DNA of 64,000 nt, taken from Fulvimarina sp040239565. Its GTDB lineage: Bacteria > Pseudomonadota > Alphaproteobacteria > Rhizobiales > Rhizobiaceae. The notes beneath the pieces were generated by a model that saw only the letters and a program-made list of their open reading frames with translations, did not search any database and was not told the origin of the DNA. The DNA lies in contig NZ_JBEHWS010000005.1 of the NCBI RefSeq assembly GCF_040239565.1, forward strand, positions 1 to 64,000, read 5' to 3'. Positions 49,518 through 59,225 of the stretch are shown piece by piece (within the stretch, counting starts at the first letter, position 1; each line of letters opens with the position of its first letter). Made by a program: the position numbers and the translations under genes.

Positions 49518-50863
49518 TCGCTTTCGCGAACCAGAATGCGCCCCACGAAAACGGCCGGCCGCTGCTGATCGAGAATGTCCGCGTCGTCGATCCCGCGCGC
49601 GATCTCGATTCGAAGGGCGCAGTCCTCGTCGAGAATGGCAAAATCCTCGCGGCCGGACCCGAAGCCATCAACCAGGGGGCGCCCGAGGGAAGCGAGCGGA
49701 TCGACGGCAAAGGCATTGCCCTCATTCCCGGCCTCGTCGACGCTCGCGTCTTCATCGGCGAACCGGGCGGTGAACATCTTGAGACGATCCGCACCGCCTC
49801 TCTCGCAGCAGCGGCCGGAGGCGTAACATCCATCGTCACCATGCCGGACACCCATCCGGTGATCGACGATGTAGCGATCGCCGAATTCGTCATGCGCACG
49901 GCGCGCGAGACCGCGCTGGTCAACGTCTTCCCGGCAGCTGCGATGACGCGGGGCCTCGAAGGCAAGGAGATGACCGAGATCGGCCTCCTGAAGGACGCCG
50001 GCGTCGCGGCCTTCACCGATGGCCACCACACGATCTCAGATCCTGCACTCCTCCGCCGGATCATGACCTATGCCCGCGACCGCGACGCGCTGGTGATGCA
50101 TTCGACGCAGGACGGGCGCCTCACCGGGCGCGGCGTGATGAACGAGGGGCTGCTCGCTTCCTGGCTGGGCCTCCCCGGCGCGCCGGCGGAAGCTGAGATC
50201 ATCCCACTCGAACGCGACCTGCGCCTCGCCAGCCTTACCGCCTGCCGCTACCACGCCGCGGAGGTTTCGCTTGCCGAATCGGCCGAGGTCATCCGCGCCG
50301 CGAAAAAGCGCGGCGTCAGGGCGAGTGCAGGGGTCTCGATCAACCATCTCTCGCTCAACGAGAACGATATCGGGGAATATCGCACCTATTTCCGGCTCTC
50401 TCCGCCCCTCAGGCACGAGGACGACCGGATGGCGATCGTCGAGGCCCTGAAGGACGGAACGATCGATATTATCCATTCCGCGCACGATCCGCAGGATGCG
50501 GACGGCAAACGACGCCCCTTCGCCGAAGCCGAAAGCGGCGCGATCGGCCTCGAAACCCTGCTCGCAGCGGCGCTTCGCCTGCACTTCTCGAACGACGTCC
50601 CGCTCATGCGGCTGATCGAGACCATGACCTCCGCACCGGCACGGCTTCTCGGCCTCGATCGAGGCACGCTGATTGCCGGCCGCCCGGCAGACTTTACGCT
50701 GATCGATCTCGATGAGCCCTTCCTCTTCGACGAGACGATGATCCGGTCGAAATCGAAGAACACGGTCTTTGAGAATGCTCGCTTTCAGGGCCGTGTCATG
50801 CAAACCTTCGTCGCGGGGCAACGCGTCTACGACGCTGCCGCGACTGTCGGAGCGAAGGCCTAG
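49514..50863 (+). CDS. Non-catalytic dihydroorotase-like protein (PyrC')
   Basis: A 449-residue amidohydrolase-fold protein. The metal motif is lost: PGLVDARVFIGEPGGEH has Arg and Phe where HxH-like ligands should be; the TPHH ligand region reads SINHLS, and the catalytic SDHAP reads SAHDPQD. Yet the fold signatures (SLAAAAGGVTSIVTMPDTHP, RPADFTLIDLDEPFLFDETM) are intact. Such pseudo-dihydroorotases join PyrB in a dodecamer in Pseudomonas, Aquifex-like and related systems. It lies in an operon with pyrB upstream and plsY ten bases downstream. A working dihydroorotase exists at 20062. Confidence 0.9.
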   Translation: MIAFANQNAPHENGRPLLIENVRVVDPARDLDSKGAVLVENGKILAAGPEAINQGAPEGSERIDGKGIALIPGLVDARVFIGEPGGEHLETIRTASLAAAAGGVTSIVTMPDTHPVIDDVAIAEFVMRTARETALVNVFPAAAMTRGLEGKEMTEIGLLKDAGVAAFTDGHHTISDPALLRRIMTYARDRDALVMHSTQDGRLTGRGVMNEGLLASWLGLPGAPAEAEIIPLERDLRLASLTACRYHAAEVSLAESAEVIRAAKKRGVRASAGVSINHLSLNENDIGEYRTYFRLSPPLRHEDDRMAIVEALKDGTIDIIHSAHDPQDADGKRRPFAEAESGAIGLETLLAAALRLHFSNDVPLMRLIETMTSAPARLLGLDRGTLIAGRPADFTLIDLDEPFLFDETMIRSKSKNTVFENARFQGRVMQTFVAGQRVYDAAATVGAKA

Positions 50864-50872
50864 GGGCGCGCG

Positions 50873-51475
50873 ATGGAAAACCTTGCCGAACCGCTTCAAT
50901 GGGCGATCGCCGCGATCCTCGGCTATCTGTCGGGCTCAGTGCCCTATGGCCTCATCTTCGCGAAGCTCTTCGGCCTCGGTGACATCCGCAAGATCGGCTC
51001 GGGTAATATCGGCGCCACCAACGCGTTGCGGACCGGCAACAAGGGCATGGCCTTCCTCACGCTGCTCGGCGACGTTCTGAAGGCTACGGTGCCCGTTCTC
51101 GTCTTCATGCCGCTCGGCATTCTATGTGCGGCTATCGCCGGCCTCGCAGCCTTTGTCGGGCACTGCTACCCGGTCTGGCTGCGCTTCGGCGGCGGCAAGG
51201 GCGTGGCAACCTATATCGGTGTCCTTCTCGGCCTCCTCCCCTGGCTTGCCCTCGTCTTCGCGGTCTTCTGGCTCTCGGTCGCAAAGCTTTCACGCTATTC
51301 ATCGCTTGCCGCTCTCGTCGCAACCGTCGCAGTACCGATCGCCGCACTTCTGCTGGGTGCGCCGACGATCGCTTTCTTCACCGGTCTGATGACGGCGATC
51401 GTCTTCTGGCGCCACCGGACGAATATTCGCCGCCTGCTCGATGGTACCGAGGGCAAGATCGGAGCGAAGGGGTGA
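50873..51475 (+). CDS. plsY: Glycerol-3-phosphate acyltransferase PlsY
   Basis: Transfers acyl groups from acyl phosphate to glycerol-3-phosphate, first step of phospholipid synthesis, in the inner membrane. The 200 residues contain AAILGYLSGSVPYGLIFAKL, KIGSGNIGATNALRTGNKGM, GHCYPVWLRFGGGKGVATYI and FWRHRTNIRRLLDGTEGKIG. These are the three conserved PlsY motifs. Its stop lies within the GTG start of dprA (overlap of 4 bases). Confidence 0.96.
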   Translation: MENLAEPLQWAIAAILGYLSGSVPYGLIFAKLFGLGDIRKIGSGNIGATNALRTGNKGMAFLTLLGDVLKATVPVLVFMPLGILCAAIAGLAAFVGHCYPVWLRFGGGKGVATYIGVLLGLLPWLALVFAVFWLSVAKLSRYSSLAALVATVAVPIAALLLGAPTIAFFTGLMTAIVFWRHRTNIRRLLDGTEGKIGAKG

Positions 51476-52605
51476 GCGCGGCGGGCGGCCGCAAGAAAGG
51501 CGTCGCCTTTACCCACGACATGCAGGTTTCCTGGCTTCGCCTCTACCGGAGCGAGAATGTCGGGCCGGTTACCTTTCGCCAGTTGATAAACCGCTATGGT
51601 GGCGCCGACGCCGCCCTCGAAGCCCTGCCAGAACTTGCGGAGCGCGGCGGACGGCGGGTGGAGGTCGCGGACCGCGGCGCGATCGAAGCGGAATTCGCAC
51701 GGGCCCAGAAACTTGGCGCCGTCTTCTCCTGCATGGGCGAGCCGGGTTTCCCCGGGATGTTCGCCAGGGACGACCACGCACCGCCGGTGATTGCGCGCAT
51801 GGGCGATCCGGCGCTCTTCGAACTGCCAGCCGTCGCCATCGTAGGCGCGCGCAACGCTTCCCTCTCAGGCATCAAGCTGACGAAGCGCTTTGCCGCCGAT
51901 CTCGGCGCAGCCGGCTATGTCGTCGTCTCGGGGCTCGCGCGAGGGATCGACGCAGCGGCCCACGAGGCCGCAATTCCGACGGGAACGATCGGCGTCTTCG
52001 CCGGCGGGCTCGACATGCCCTACCCGCCCGAGAACCGGCCGCTGATGCGGCGCATGGTCGATGAAGGCGGTTGTCTGATCTCGGCGCGTCCCTTCGGCTG
52101 GGAGCCGCGCGCCAAGGACTTTCCCCGCCGCAACCGTCTCGTCGCCACGCTGGCCCATGGCCTGCTGGTGGTCGAAGCAGCGCAACGGTCCGGCTCGCTG
52201 ATTTCGGCCCGCATCGCCAACGAACTTGGCCGCCTCGTCTTCGCCGTTCCGGGCTCACCGCTCGATCCGCGCGCTGGCGGCAGCAACAAGCTGCTGAAGG
52301 ACGGAGCGATCCTGACGACCGAGGCAGCGGACGTGATCGACGCGCTTCGTCCCCTCGACGAAAGCAGAAGAATGTCAGCGGATGACAGTCTATCAGAACC
52401 GGAGGTTGTAGAAACAGCCGAAGAGCCGGCCCAAAACGAACGCGCCAAGATCATTGAAGCCCTCGGTCCGACACCGGTCTTCATCGATGACATCGTCGAA
52501 CATACGGGTGCCTTACCCGGTGCGGTTCAGCTCGTGATCCTGGAACTTGAGCTCGCCGGCCGCTTGGAACGTCATCGCGACGGGACCGTCTCCCTTCTAC
52601 TTTGA
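51472..52605 (+). CDS. dprA: DNA-processing protein DprA
   Basis: Binds incoming single-stranded DNA and loads RecA during uptake. The 377 residues have an N-terminal helical region (WLRLYRSENVGPVTFRQLIN), a Rossmann core with VAIVGARNASLSGIKLTKRF, VVVSGLARGIDAAAHEAAIP, VFAGGLDMPYPPENRPLMRR and RRNRLVATLAHGLLVVEAAQ, and a C-terminal winged helix (IIEALGPTPVFIDDIVEHTG). The start is GTG 51472, coupled to plsY; the longer frame from 51124 is not used. Whether this organism takes up DNA is not known. Confidence 0.93.
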   Translation: MSAAGGRKKGVAFTHDMQVSWLRLYRSENVGPVTFRQLINRYGGADAALEALPELAERGGRRVEVADRGAIEAEFARAQKLGAVFSCMGEPGFPGMFARDDHAPPVIARMGDPALFELPAVAIVGARNASLSGIKLTKRFAADLGAAGYVVVSGLARGIDAAAHEAAIPTGTIGVFAGGLDMPYPPENRPLMRRMVDEGGCLISARPFGWEPRAKDFPRRNRLVATLAHGLLVVEAAQRSGSLISARIANELGRLVFAVPGSPLDPRAGGSNKLLKDGAILTTEAADVIDALRPLDESRRMSADDSLSEPEVVETAEEPAQNERAKIIEALGPTPVFIDDIVEHTGALPGAVQLVILELELAGRLERHRDGTVSLLL

Positions 52606-52791
52606 CGCCCTGCCCGGCTTTCCGGCCGTCGTGCGCTTATCGATCTCCGATTGCGCCTCGAGACGAGCCATATCAAGGAGATAGGGCAGCATGGAGCCCT
52701 GCGGCAGACCGGCGATCTGCTTGAGTTGCGGCAGCATGTCCCGCACGTAGCGAAGCCCCGCGATCGCGTCGTCTTCATGCCCGCCCGTCAT
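52597..52791 (-). CDS. Conserved 64-residue protein, unknown
   Basis: A small protein: MTGGHEDDAIAGLRYVRDML, then PQLKQIAGLPQGSMLPYLLD, and MARLEAQSEIDKRTTAGKPG. The helical MLPYLLDMARLEAQ pattern is seen in small proteins of rhizobia. Its end overlaps that of dprA by nine bases. Start at ATG 52791 is favoured over one at 52830. Function unknown. Confidence 0.7.
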   Translation of the reverse strand: MTGGHEDDAIAGLRYVRDMLPQLKQIAGLPQGSMLPYLLDMARLEAQSEIDKRTTAGKPGRASK

Positions 52792-53045
52792 CCGTCGCCC
52801 GCCTCTCGATCTCACGTCTGCCTCTCGCAATCCCCGATTGGAGACGCGGCGAGCAAACTAGACGCAAGGGTTATACGAAAAATCTACTAATGGTTGCAAC
52901 CGCCCTCTCATCCTTTTCGTCGCGCACTTGACCGTGAGAGACGCTATGTCCATGTGACGAGGCGGCCAAACCGGGAAACCGAGCCGGCAGACGTGCTGGA
53001 TCGGCGCGATTTCATCGAACAATTCAATTGCGGGACAAGAACTAT

Positions 53046-55790
53046 ATGGACGTCGTCATCGTCGAATCACCCGCCAAAGCCAAGACGATCAACAAGTATC
53101 TGGGCAGCGGGTACAAGGTGCTCGCCTCCTACGGCCACGTGCGCGACCTGCCGCCGAAGGACGGTTCCGTTCGTCCGGACGAGGATTTCGAGATGAGCTG
53201 GGAGGTTGGAAAACCGTCCCAGAAGCGGCTCACGGAAATCGCCCAGGCTGTGCGTTCGGCCGATGGACTCGTCCTCGCCACTGACCCCGATCGGGAAGGT
53301 GAAGCGATTTCTTGGCACGTCCTCGAAGTCCTGCGTCAGAAGAAGGCCATCGGCAAGAAGCCGGTCAGCCGGGTGGTGTTCAACGCCATCACCAAGAAGG
53401 CGGTGCTCGATGCGATCGCCAATCCGCGCGAAATCGATGCGCCGTTGGTTGATGCCTATCTGGCGCGTCGCGCGCTCGACTATCTTGTCGGCTTCACGTT
53501 GTCGCCGGTTCTCTGGCGCAAACTGCCCGGTGCCCGTTCGGCCGGCCGGGTTCAATCGGTAGCATTACGCCTTGTCTGCGACCGCGAGTCGGAGATCGAG
53601 CGGTTCAAGCCGCAGGAATATTGGCAGGTTCTCGCCCATCTCGCGACCGAGCGGGGCGAGGCCTTCGACGCCCGCCTGACCGCCTTCGAGGGCGACCGCA
53701 TCCAGCGTCTGTCGATCGGCGATGGCACCCGCGCCAACGACATCAAGGCGATGCTCGAATCGGCGTCGTTCACCGTCGAAAGCGTCGAGGCGAAGCCGAC
53801 ACGCCGCAATCCGGGACCGCCTTTCACGACGTCGAGCCTTCAGCAGGCAGCATCCGCCAAGCTCGGCTTCTCGGCCTCGCGCACCATGCAGGTTGCTCAG
53901 AGGCTCTACGAAGGCATCGATATCGGCGGCGAAACGGCCGGCCTTATTACTTACATGCGTACGGACGGCGTTCAGATGGCGCCGGAGGCCATATCGAACG
54001 CCCGCGAGGCGATCGGAAGCGATTTCGGCAAGCGCTATCTGCCGGAAAAGCCCCGGTACTACGCCACCAAGGCAAAGAACGCGCAGGAAGCGCACGAAGC
54101 GATCCGACCGACGAGCTTCTCGCGCTCGCCCAAGGACGTGGAGCGCTATCTCGACAAGGATCAGCTGCGCCTCTACGAGCTGATCTGGAAGCGCGGCATT
54201 GCAAGCCAGATGGCGTCCGCCGAGATCGAGCGCACCACGGTCGATATCGACGCATCCGCCAACGGCCGGACGGCAAAACTCCGCGCCAGCGGTCAGGTGA
54301 TCAAGTTCGACGGCTTTCTCGCCGCTTACATCGACCACCGCGACGATTCCAAGAATGCGTCAGACAGCGAGGAAGACTCCGACGACGATTCGAACCGTCT
54401 GCCGGAGATCAATGCAAAGGAACGCGCCGAGCGCCGCTCGATCGACGCGACCCAGCATTTCACCGAGCCGCCGCCTCGCTATTCGGAAGCCTCGCTCATC
54501 AAGAAGATGGAAGAGCTCGGCATCGGCCGGCCTTCGACCTATGCCGCGACGCTGCAGACCTTGCAGGACCGTGACTATATCGTCGTCGAGAAGCGCAAGC
54601 TCCTGCCGGATGCGAAGGGACGGCTCGTGACGGCCTTCCTGCAGAACTTCTTCGATCGCTATGTCGAATATGATTTCACCGCCGATCTCGAAGAGAAGCT
54701 CGACAAGATTTCGGCAGGCGAACTCGACTGGAAGGACGTGCTGCGCGAATTCTGGCGCGACTTCTCGGCCCATGTCGACGAGACGAAGGAACTGCGTGTC
54801 TCCGACGTTCTAGACGCGCTGAATGAGGATCTCGCACCGCTCGTCTTCCCCGAGCGCGAGGACGGCACCGAGCCCCGCGCCTGTCCGCGCTGCAGCGATG
54901 GCAAGCTTTCCCTCAAACTCGGAAAATACGGCGCATTCGTCGGCTGCTCGAACTATCCGGAATGCAACTTTACCCGCCAGCTCGGCACGAGCCTTGCCGT
55001 CGACAGTTCCGAAGCCGGCGCCGACGATGGTCCGCGCGAACTTGGCAACGATCCACAGACCGGTGATCCCATAACCCTGAGGACCGGACGCTTCGGCCCA
55101 TACGTCCAGCGCGGCGAAGGCAAGGAGGCCTCGCGGACTTCGGTGCCCAAGGGCTGGGAGGTCGGTTCGATCGATCTCGAAAAGGCGTTGAAGCTGCTGA
55201 CCCTGCCGCGTGAGGTCGGCAAGCATCCCGAGGACGGCGAACCGATGATCGTCAATCTCGGTCGCTACGGGCCTTATGTTCAGCATCTGAAGACTTATGC
55301 AAACGTCGAGAGCGTGGAAGACCTCTTCGAGATGGGGCCGAACCGCGCCGTCTCGCTGATCGCCGAAAAGCGCGAGAAAGGCGGTCGCGGACGTGGCGCG
55401 CCGGCCTCGCTGAAGACGCTCGGCGAACACCCGCAATTCGGCGGCGAGATCGAGGTCAAGGACGGGCGCTTCGGGCCTTATGTGACCGTCGCGAAGATCA
55501 ACGCGACCCTGCCGAAGGGCACCGATCCGCAATCGGTGACGCTCGAGCAGGCGATCGAACTGATCAACGCCCGCGCCGAAAAGACAGGCAAGAAGCCCGG
55601 CGCGAAGAAAGCAGCACCGAAGAAATCGGCTGCGAAGAAGACCGCGGACGCCTCCGGCGAGAAGAAGACGGCGACCAAATCGACGGCCAAAAAGAAGGCG
55701 CCTGCGAAGAAAGCGGAAACTTCAACGCGCTCGAAGGCGAAGGCCAAGGTCGACACCAGCGAAGACAGCGTGCCCTGGGACGCCGACTGA
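53046..55790 (+). CDS. topA: DNA topoisomerase I
   Basis: Relaxes negative supercoils by cutting one strand. The 914 residues have Toprim VVIVESPAKAKTINKYLGSG and LATDPDREGEAISWHVLEVL (metal Asp residues), the active Tyr in GLITYMRTDGVQMAP, then EAHEAIRPTSF. One zinc ribbon ACPRCSDGKLSLKLGKYGAF with later CSNYPEC is followed by repeats of the type GRFGPYVQ (three copies). The tail from about 845 is Lys- and Ala-rich (KKPGAKKAAPKKSAAKKTAD), as in many alphaproteobacteria, and likely binds DNA. The ATG at 53046 is used. It starts the topA-rnr cluster. Confidence 0.97.
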   Translation: MDVVIVESPAKAKTINKYLGSGYKVLASYGHVRDLPPKDGSVRPDEDFEMSWEVGKPSQKRLTEIAQAVRSADGLVLATDPDREGEAISWHVLEVLRQKKAIGKKPVSRVVFNAITKKAVLDAIANPREIDAPLVDAYLARRALDYLVGFTLSPVLWRKLPGARSAGRVQSVALRLVCDRESEIERFKPQEYWQVLAHLATERGEAFDARLTAFEGDRIQRLSIGDGTRANDIKAMLESASFTVESVEAKPTRRNPGPPFTTSSLQQAASAKLGFSASRTMQVAQRLYEGIDIGGETAGLITYMRTDGVQMAPEAISNAREAIGSDFGKRYLPEKPRYYATKAKNAQEAHEAIRPTSFSRSPKDVERYLDKDQLRLYELIWKRGIASQMASAEIERTTVDIDASANGRTAKLRASGQVIKFDGFLAAYIDHRDDSKNASDSEEDSDDDSNRLPEINAKERAERRSIDATQHFTEPPPRYSEASLIKKMEELGIGRPSTYAATLQTLQDRDYIVVEKRKLLPDAKGRLVTAFLQNFFDRYVEYDFTADLEEKLDKISAGELDWKDVLREFWRDFSAHVDETKELRVSDVLDALNEDLAPLVFPEREDGTEPRACPRCSDGKLSLKLGKYGAFVGCSNYPECNFTRQLGTSLAVDSSEAGADDGPRELGNDPQTGDPITLRTGRFGPYVQRGEGKEASRTSVPKGWEVGSIDLEKALKLLTLPREVGKHPEDGEPMIVNLGRYGPYVQHLKTYANVESVEDLFEMGPNRAVSLIAEKREKGGRGRGAPASLKTLGEHPQFGGEIEVKDGRFGPYVTVAKINATLPKGTDPQSVTLEQAIELINARAEKTGKKPGAKKAAPKKSAAKKTADASGEKKTATKSTAKKKAPAKKAETSTRSKAKAKVDTSEDSVPWDAD

Positions 55791-55795
55791 GCGAC

Positions 55796-58060
55796 ATGGC
55801 GAAAAAGCGATCCCGCTCCGAAGCTCCGGAACTCAGCCGCGACGCCATTCTCCGCTTTATCGCGGACAATCCGGGTCGGTCGAGCAAGCGCGACATCGCC
55901 AAAGCCTTTGATATCAAGGGCGATCAGCGAATCGCGTTGAAGGATCTGCTCGCCGATCTTCAGGCGGAGGGTGTGCTTTCGGGTTCGCGTAAGAGCTTCA
56001 AGCAGCCAGGGCAGCTTCCGCCGGTCACGGTTCTCGAAATCCGGTCCCGCGATACCGACGGTGGGCTTCTCGCCGAACCCGCCGACTGGAACGAAGGCGA
56101 GGACGGCGAGCGCCCTCGCCTTTTGGTGCGCCAGAATCCGAAAACACAGACGGCCGGCCTCGGCGAACGCATACTCGCCAAGATCGAGGATGCGGAGGAC
56201 GGGACGAAGACCGCCTCCGTCATCCGCGTCCTCCAGAAATCGCGTTCGTTGATGCTCGGCGTTTTCCGGGCCGAAAAACACGGCGGTGGCCGTGTCGAGC
56301 CGGTCGAACGCAAGCAGAGCGAGATTCTGATCCGCCCGGGCGATGAGAACGGCGCCAGGGACGGCGACCTTGTCGAGGCCGATACGCCCAAGCAGCGCCG
56401 CATGGGACTGCCGGTCGGCAAGGTGATCGAGGTGGTCGGTTCGGCGCAGTCGGAACGGGCGATCTCAGCAATCGCGCTTCACGCCCACGGCATTCCGCAT
56501 ATCTTTCCCGACGGCGTGCTGAAGGAGGCGGAAGCTGCCCAGCCGGCGACGATGGCGAACCGAGAAGACTGGCGTTCCGTTCCGCTCGTCACCATTGATC
56601 CGCCGGACGCGAAAGATCACGACGACGCAGTTCACGCCAAAGCGGACAACGACCCGAAGAACCCGGGCGGAATGGTTGTCACCGTCGCGATCGCGGATGT
56701 CGCGGCCTATGTGCGCGCCGGCTCGAAACTCGACGACGAAGCCAAGCTGCGCGGCAATTCGGTCTATTTCCCGGACCGGGTCGTGCCGATGCTGCCCGAG
56801 CGTATTTCCAACGACCTCTGCTCCCTAAAGGAAGGCGTCGACCGGCCGGCCATGGCCGTTCGCATGGTGATCGGCGGCGACGGCAAGAAGCGCTCCCACA
56901 CGTTCCACCGTATTATGATGAACAGCCACGCCAAGCTGGCCTACGAGGAGGCACAGGCTGCTATCGACGGCACGCCGAACGAGGTGCCGGACGACGTTAC
57001 CGAGACCATGCTGCGCCCGCTTTGGGAAGCTTACCGCCTCGTGTCACAGGCGCGCGACGAACGCGCGCCGCTTGCCTTAGATCTGCCCGAACGCAAGCTG
57101 AAGCTCGACGAGGCCGGGCGCGTCTCCAAGGTCGTCGTTCCCGAGCGCCTCGACGCCCATCGGCTGATCGAGGAATTCATGATCCTCGCCAATGTCGCGG
57201 CGGCTGAAACGCTGGAGAACAAGCGTCAGGCGCTGATCTACCGGATTCATGACGCACCTTCGCTCGCCAAGCTGGAATCGCTTCGCGAGTTCCTGAAGAC
57301 ACTGGAAATATCGCTAGCCAAGAGCGGGTCGCTTCGCCCGTCGCATTTCAACGGCATCCTCGCCCAGGTGAAGGGCACCGAGAACGAGAGCCTTGTGAAC
57401 GAGGTGGTTCTGCGGTCCCAGTCCCAGGCCGTCTACGAGCCGGACAATATCGGCCACTTTGGCCTCAACCTCGCGCGCTATGCGCATTTCACCTCACCCA
57501 TCCGCCGCTATGCCGATCTCATCGTCCATCGCGCGCTCATCGCGGCGCTTGGCCTCGGCGAGGATGGGCTGACGAAGGAAGCAGAAGCCGATCTCGTCGC
57601 GACCGCCGAAGCGATCAGCCAGGCCGAGCGCCGCGCCATGGCGGCCGAGCGAGACACGGTGGACCGCCTCATCGCCCATTTCCTTGCCGATCAGGTCGGC
57701 GAGGATTTTTCGGGCCGGATCGCAGGCGTTACCAAAGCAGGCCTCTTCGTCGCCCTGCCGACCTATGGCGCCGACGGCTTCGTCCCTATATCGACGCTCG
57801 GCAATGAATTCTTCCGCTTCGACGAGGCGGCCCGCACGGTCGTCGGCGAGCGCAGCGGCAAGGGTTACCGGCTTGGTGATACGGTCGAAGTCAGGATCGT
57901 CGACGTTGCGCCGCTAACCGGCTCCATGCAATTCGAGATGCTGACAGAGCCGCGCAAGCTCCCGCGTGGAACGCAATCGTTCCATAAGAGCCAGAAAAGC
58001 ACACGCAACCATCGGCGGTCACCGAAGAACACCGCCGCGAAGGTGAGAAAACGCAGATGA
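55796..58060 (+). CDS. rnr: Ribonuclease R
   Basis: A 3'-5' exoribonuclease for structured RNA. The 754-residue protein has an N-terminal helix-turn-helix-like region (ILRFIADNPGRSSKRDIAKA), cold-shock domains, the RNB catalytic core with LVTIDPPDAKDHDDAVHA (metal Asp residues), YFPDRVVPMLPERISNDLCS, HRLIEEFMILANVAAAETLE, FGLNLARYAHFTSPIRRYAD, and a C-terminal S1 domain (GRIAGVTKAGLFVALPTYGA). The basic tail ends in KVRKRR. It begins five bases after topA and its stop overlaps the next start by four bases. Confidence 0.96.
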   Translation: MAKKRSRSEAPELSRDAILRFIADNPGRSSKRDIAKAFDIKGDQRIALKDLLADLQAEGVLSGSRKSFKQPGQLPPVTVLEIRSRDTDGGLLAEPADWNEGEDGERPRLLVRQNPKTQTAGLGERILAKIEDAEDGTKTASVIRVLQKSRSLMLGVFRAEKHGGGRVEPVERKQSEILIRPGDENGARDGDLVEADTPKQRRMGLPVGKVIEVVGSAQSERAISAIALHAHGIPHIFPDGVLKEAEAAQPATMANREDWRSVPLVTIDPPDAKDHDDAVHAKADNDPKNPGGMVVTVAIADVAAYVRAGSKLDDEAKLRGNSVYFPDRVVPMLPERISNDLCSLKEGVDRPAMAVRMVIGGDGKKRSHTFHRIMMNSHAKLAYEEAQAAIDGTPNEVPDDVTETMLRPLWEAYRLVSQARDERAPLALDLPERKLKLDEAGRVSKVVVPERLDAHRLIEEFMILANVAAAETLENKRQALIYRIHDAPSLAKLESLREFLKTLEISLAKSGSLRPSHFNGILAQVKGTENESLVNEVVLRSQSQAVYEPDNIGHFGLNLARYAHFTSPIRRYADLIVHRALIAALGLGEDGLTKEAEADLVATAEAISQAERRAMAAERDTVDRLIAHFLADQVGEDFSGRIAGVTKAGLFVALPTYGADGFVPISTLGNEFFRFDEAARTVVGERSGKGYRLGDTVEVRIVDVAPLTGSMQFEMLTEPRKLPRGTQSFHKSQKSTRNHRRSPKNTAAKVRKRR

Positions 58061-58497
58061 GCCAGGCAACTCATTTCTCGGCGCCGTCCAGTGCGATCGC
58101 TACCGCCAACGACACGGCGAGCGAGCGAAATCTCGGTGAGGCACTTCTGCGCGGCTTCAAGTGTCGGTGCCCGAACTGCGGCGAAGGCAAGCTGTTCAGC
58201 GGTTTCGTCAAGAGTGTCGAAGCCTGCGAAGCCTGCGGGCAGGAAATCCACCATCACCGCGCCGACGATCTGCCACCCTATCTCACTATCTTCATCGTCG
58301 GGCATCTGGTCGTTGCGCTTTTCATGGCCGTCGAGCAGATCTCCGATCTTTCGATGTGGGCCCATCTGGCGATTTGGGTGCCGATCACGATCGTCTTATC
58401 CCTCCTTCTCATGCAGCCGCTCAAGGGCGCGACCATCGCCCTTCAATGGGCGCTTCGCCTCGGCGGATTCGGCGGGGAGACTGAGGAGATCGGGTGA
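58057..58497 (+). CDS. DUF983 membrane protein
   Basis: A 146-residue protein with a zinc-ribbon-like start (GFKCRCPNCGEGKLFSGFVK, CEACGQEIHHH) followed by DDLPPYLTIFIVGHLVVALF and a second helix pair (LAIWVPITIVLSLLLMQPLK). DUF983 proteins have this CPxCG...DDxPPY...hydrophobic layout. Function is unknown. It is coupled to rnr and to the Nudix gene by 4-base overlaps. Confidence 0.92.
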   Translation: MSQATHFSAPSSAIATANDTASERNLGEALLRGFKCRCPNCGEGKLFSGFVKSVEACEACGQEIHHHRADDLPPYLTIFIVGHLVVALFMAVEQISDLSMWAHLAIWVPITIVLSLLLMQPLKGATIALQWALRLGGFGGETEEIG

Positions 58498-59225
58498 GAA
58501 GCGCTCCCGAAAGGGCTAACGATCGCGCGGGTGGACATGGCGAGATCGGAATTGCGGAGCCACGCCATGCGGCAAGCCTGATCCTCGTCGACGGACGCGC
58601 CGGCACACCACGCTTTCTGATGGGCAGGCGCAGCAAGGGGCACGGCTTCATGCCGGGCGTCTATGTTTTTCCCGGCGGAGGAGTCGAAGCCGGCGATCTT
58701 GAAATCGCCCATCGATTCGCCCTCACCCCGGATGCCCGTGCCCGCCTCCAACCACGCTCCGGCCTCGAAACTTCGGTGCTGGCAGCCTTGCCGCTCGCTG
58801 CGATACGAGAGACCTTTGAGGAGACCGGACTGTTATTTGGGTCCTCTTCCCCGTTCGAGGATCCACCGCAGAACTGGTTCAGCTATGCGGCCGCCGGCGC
58901 TTACCCTCTTTGCGAAGCGCTCGTTCCGGTCGGCCGGGCGATCACGCCGCCGCACTATCCCAGGCGCTACGATGCCCGTTTCTTCGCTGCGGATGCGACC
59001 CTGCTCGCCAAGCAGTCTGACAAACTCGGCGGCAATTCCGACGAACTGGAAGATCTGGGCTGGTATGACGCTCGTGAACTCGAGGGCTTGGAGCTTGCCC
59101 AGATCACGCGACGTATCCTAAGGGACGTGGAGAGCCGCCTTCTGGCGGCGACGCTTTTCGATGCGCGGCAGAAAATGCCATTCTACCATGTCGAAAACGG
59201 CATCTCACAGCGCGATCTTCTATGA
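58494..59225 (+). CDS. Nudix hydrolase
   Basis: A 243-residue cytosolic protein. SLILVDGRAGTPRFLMGRRS and GFMPGVYVFPGGGVEAGDLE lead to the Nudix box LAAIRETFEETGLLFG (metal-binding REtxEExG). The substrate is likely a nucleoside diphosphate derivative or CoA-type molecule; length and PHYPRRYDARFF are as in the rhizobial family next to rnr. It begins with GTG (58494), overlapping DUF983, and is followed by an MFS gene with a 4-base overlap. Confidence 0.92.
   Translation: MRSAPERANDRAGGHGEIGIAEPRHAASLILVDGRAGTPRFLMGRRSKGHGFMPGVYVFPGGGVEAGDLEIAHRFALTPDARARLQPRSGLETSVLAALPLAAIRETFEETGLLFGSSSPFEDPPQNWFSYAAAGAYPLCEALVPVGRAITPPHYPRRYDARFFAADATLLAKQSDKLGGNSDELEDLGWYDARELEGLELAQITRRILRDVESRLLAATLFDARQKMPFYHVENGISQRDLL

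Noticed and set aside
50036..50899. Open frame of 287 codons opposite the PyrC' gene
   Set aside because: Antisense shadow without ribosome site.
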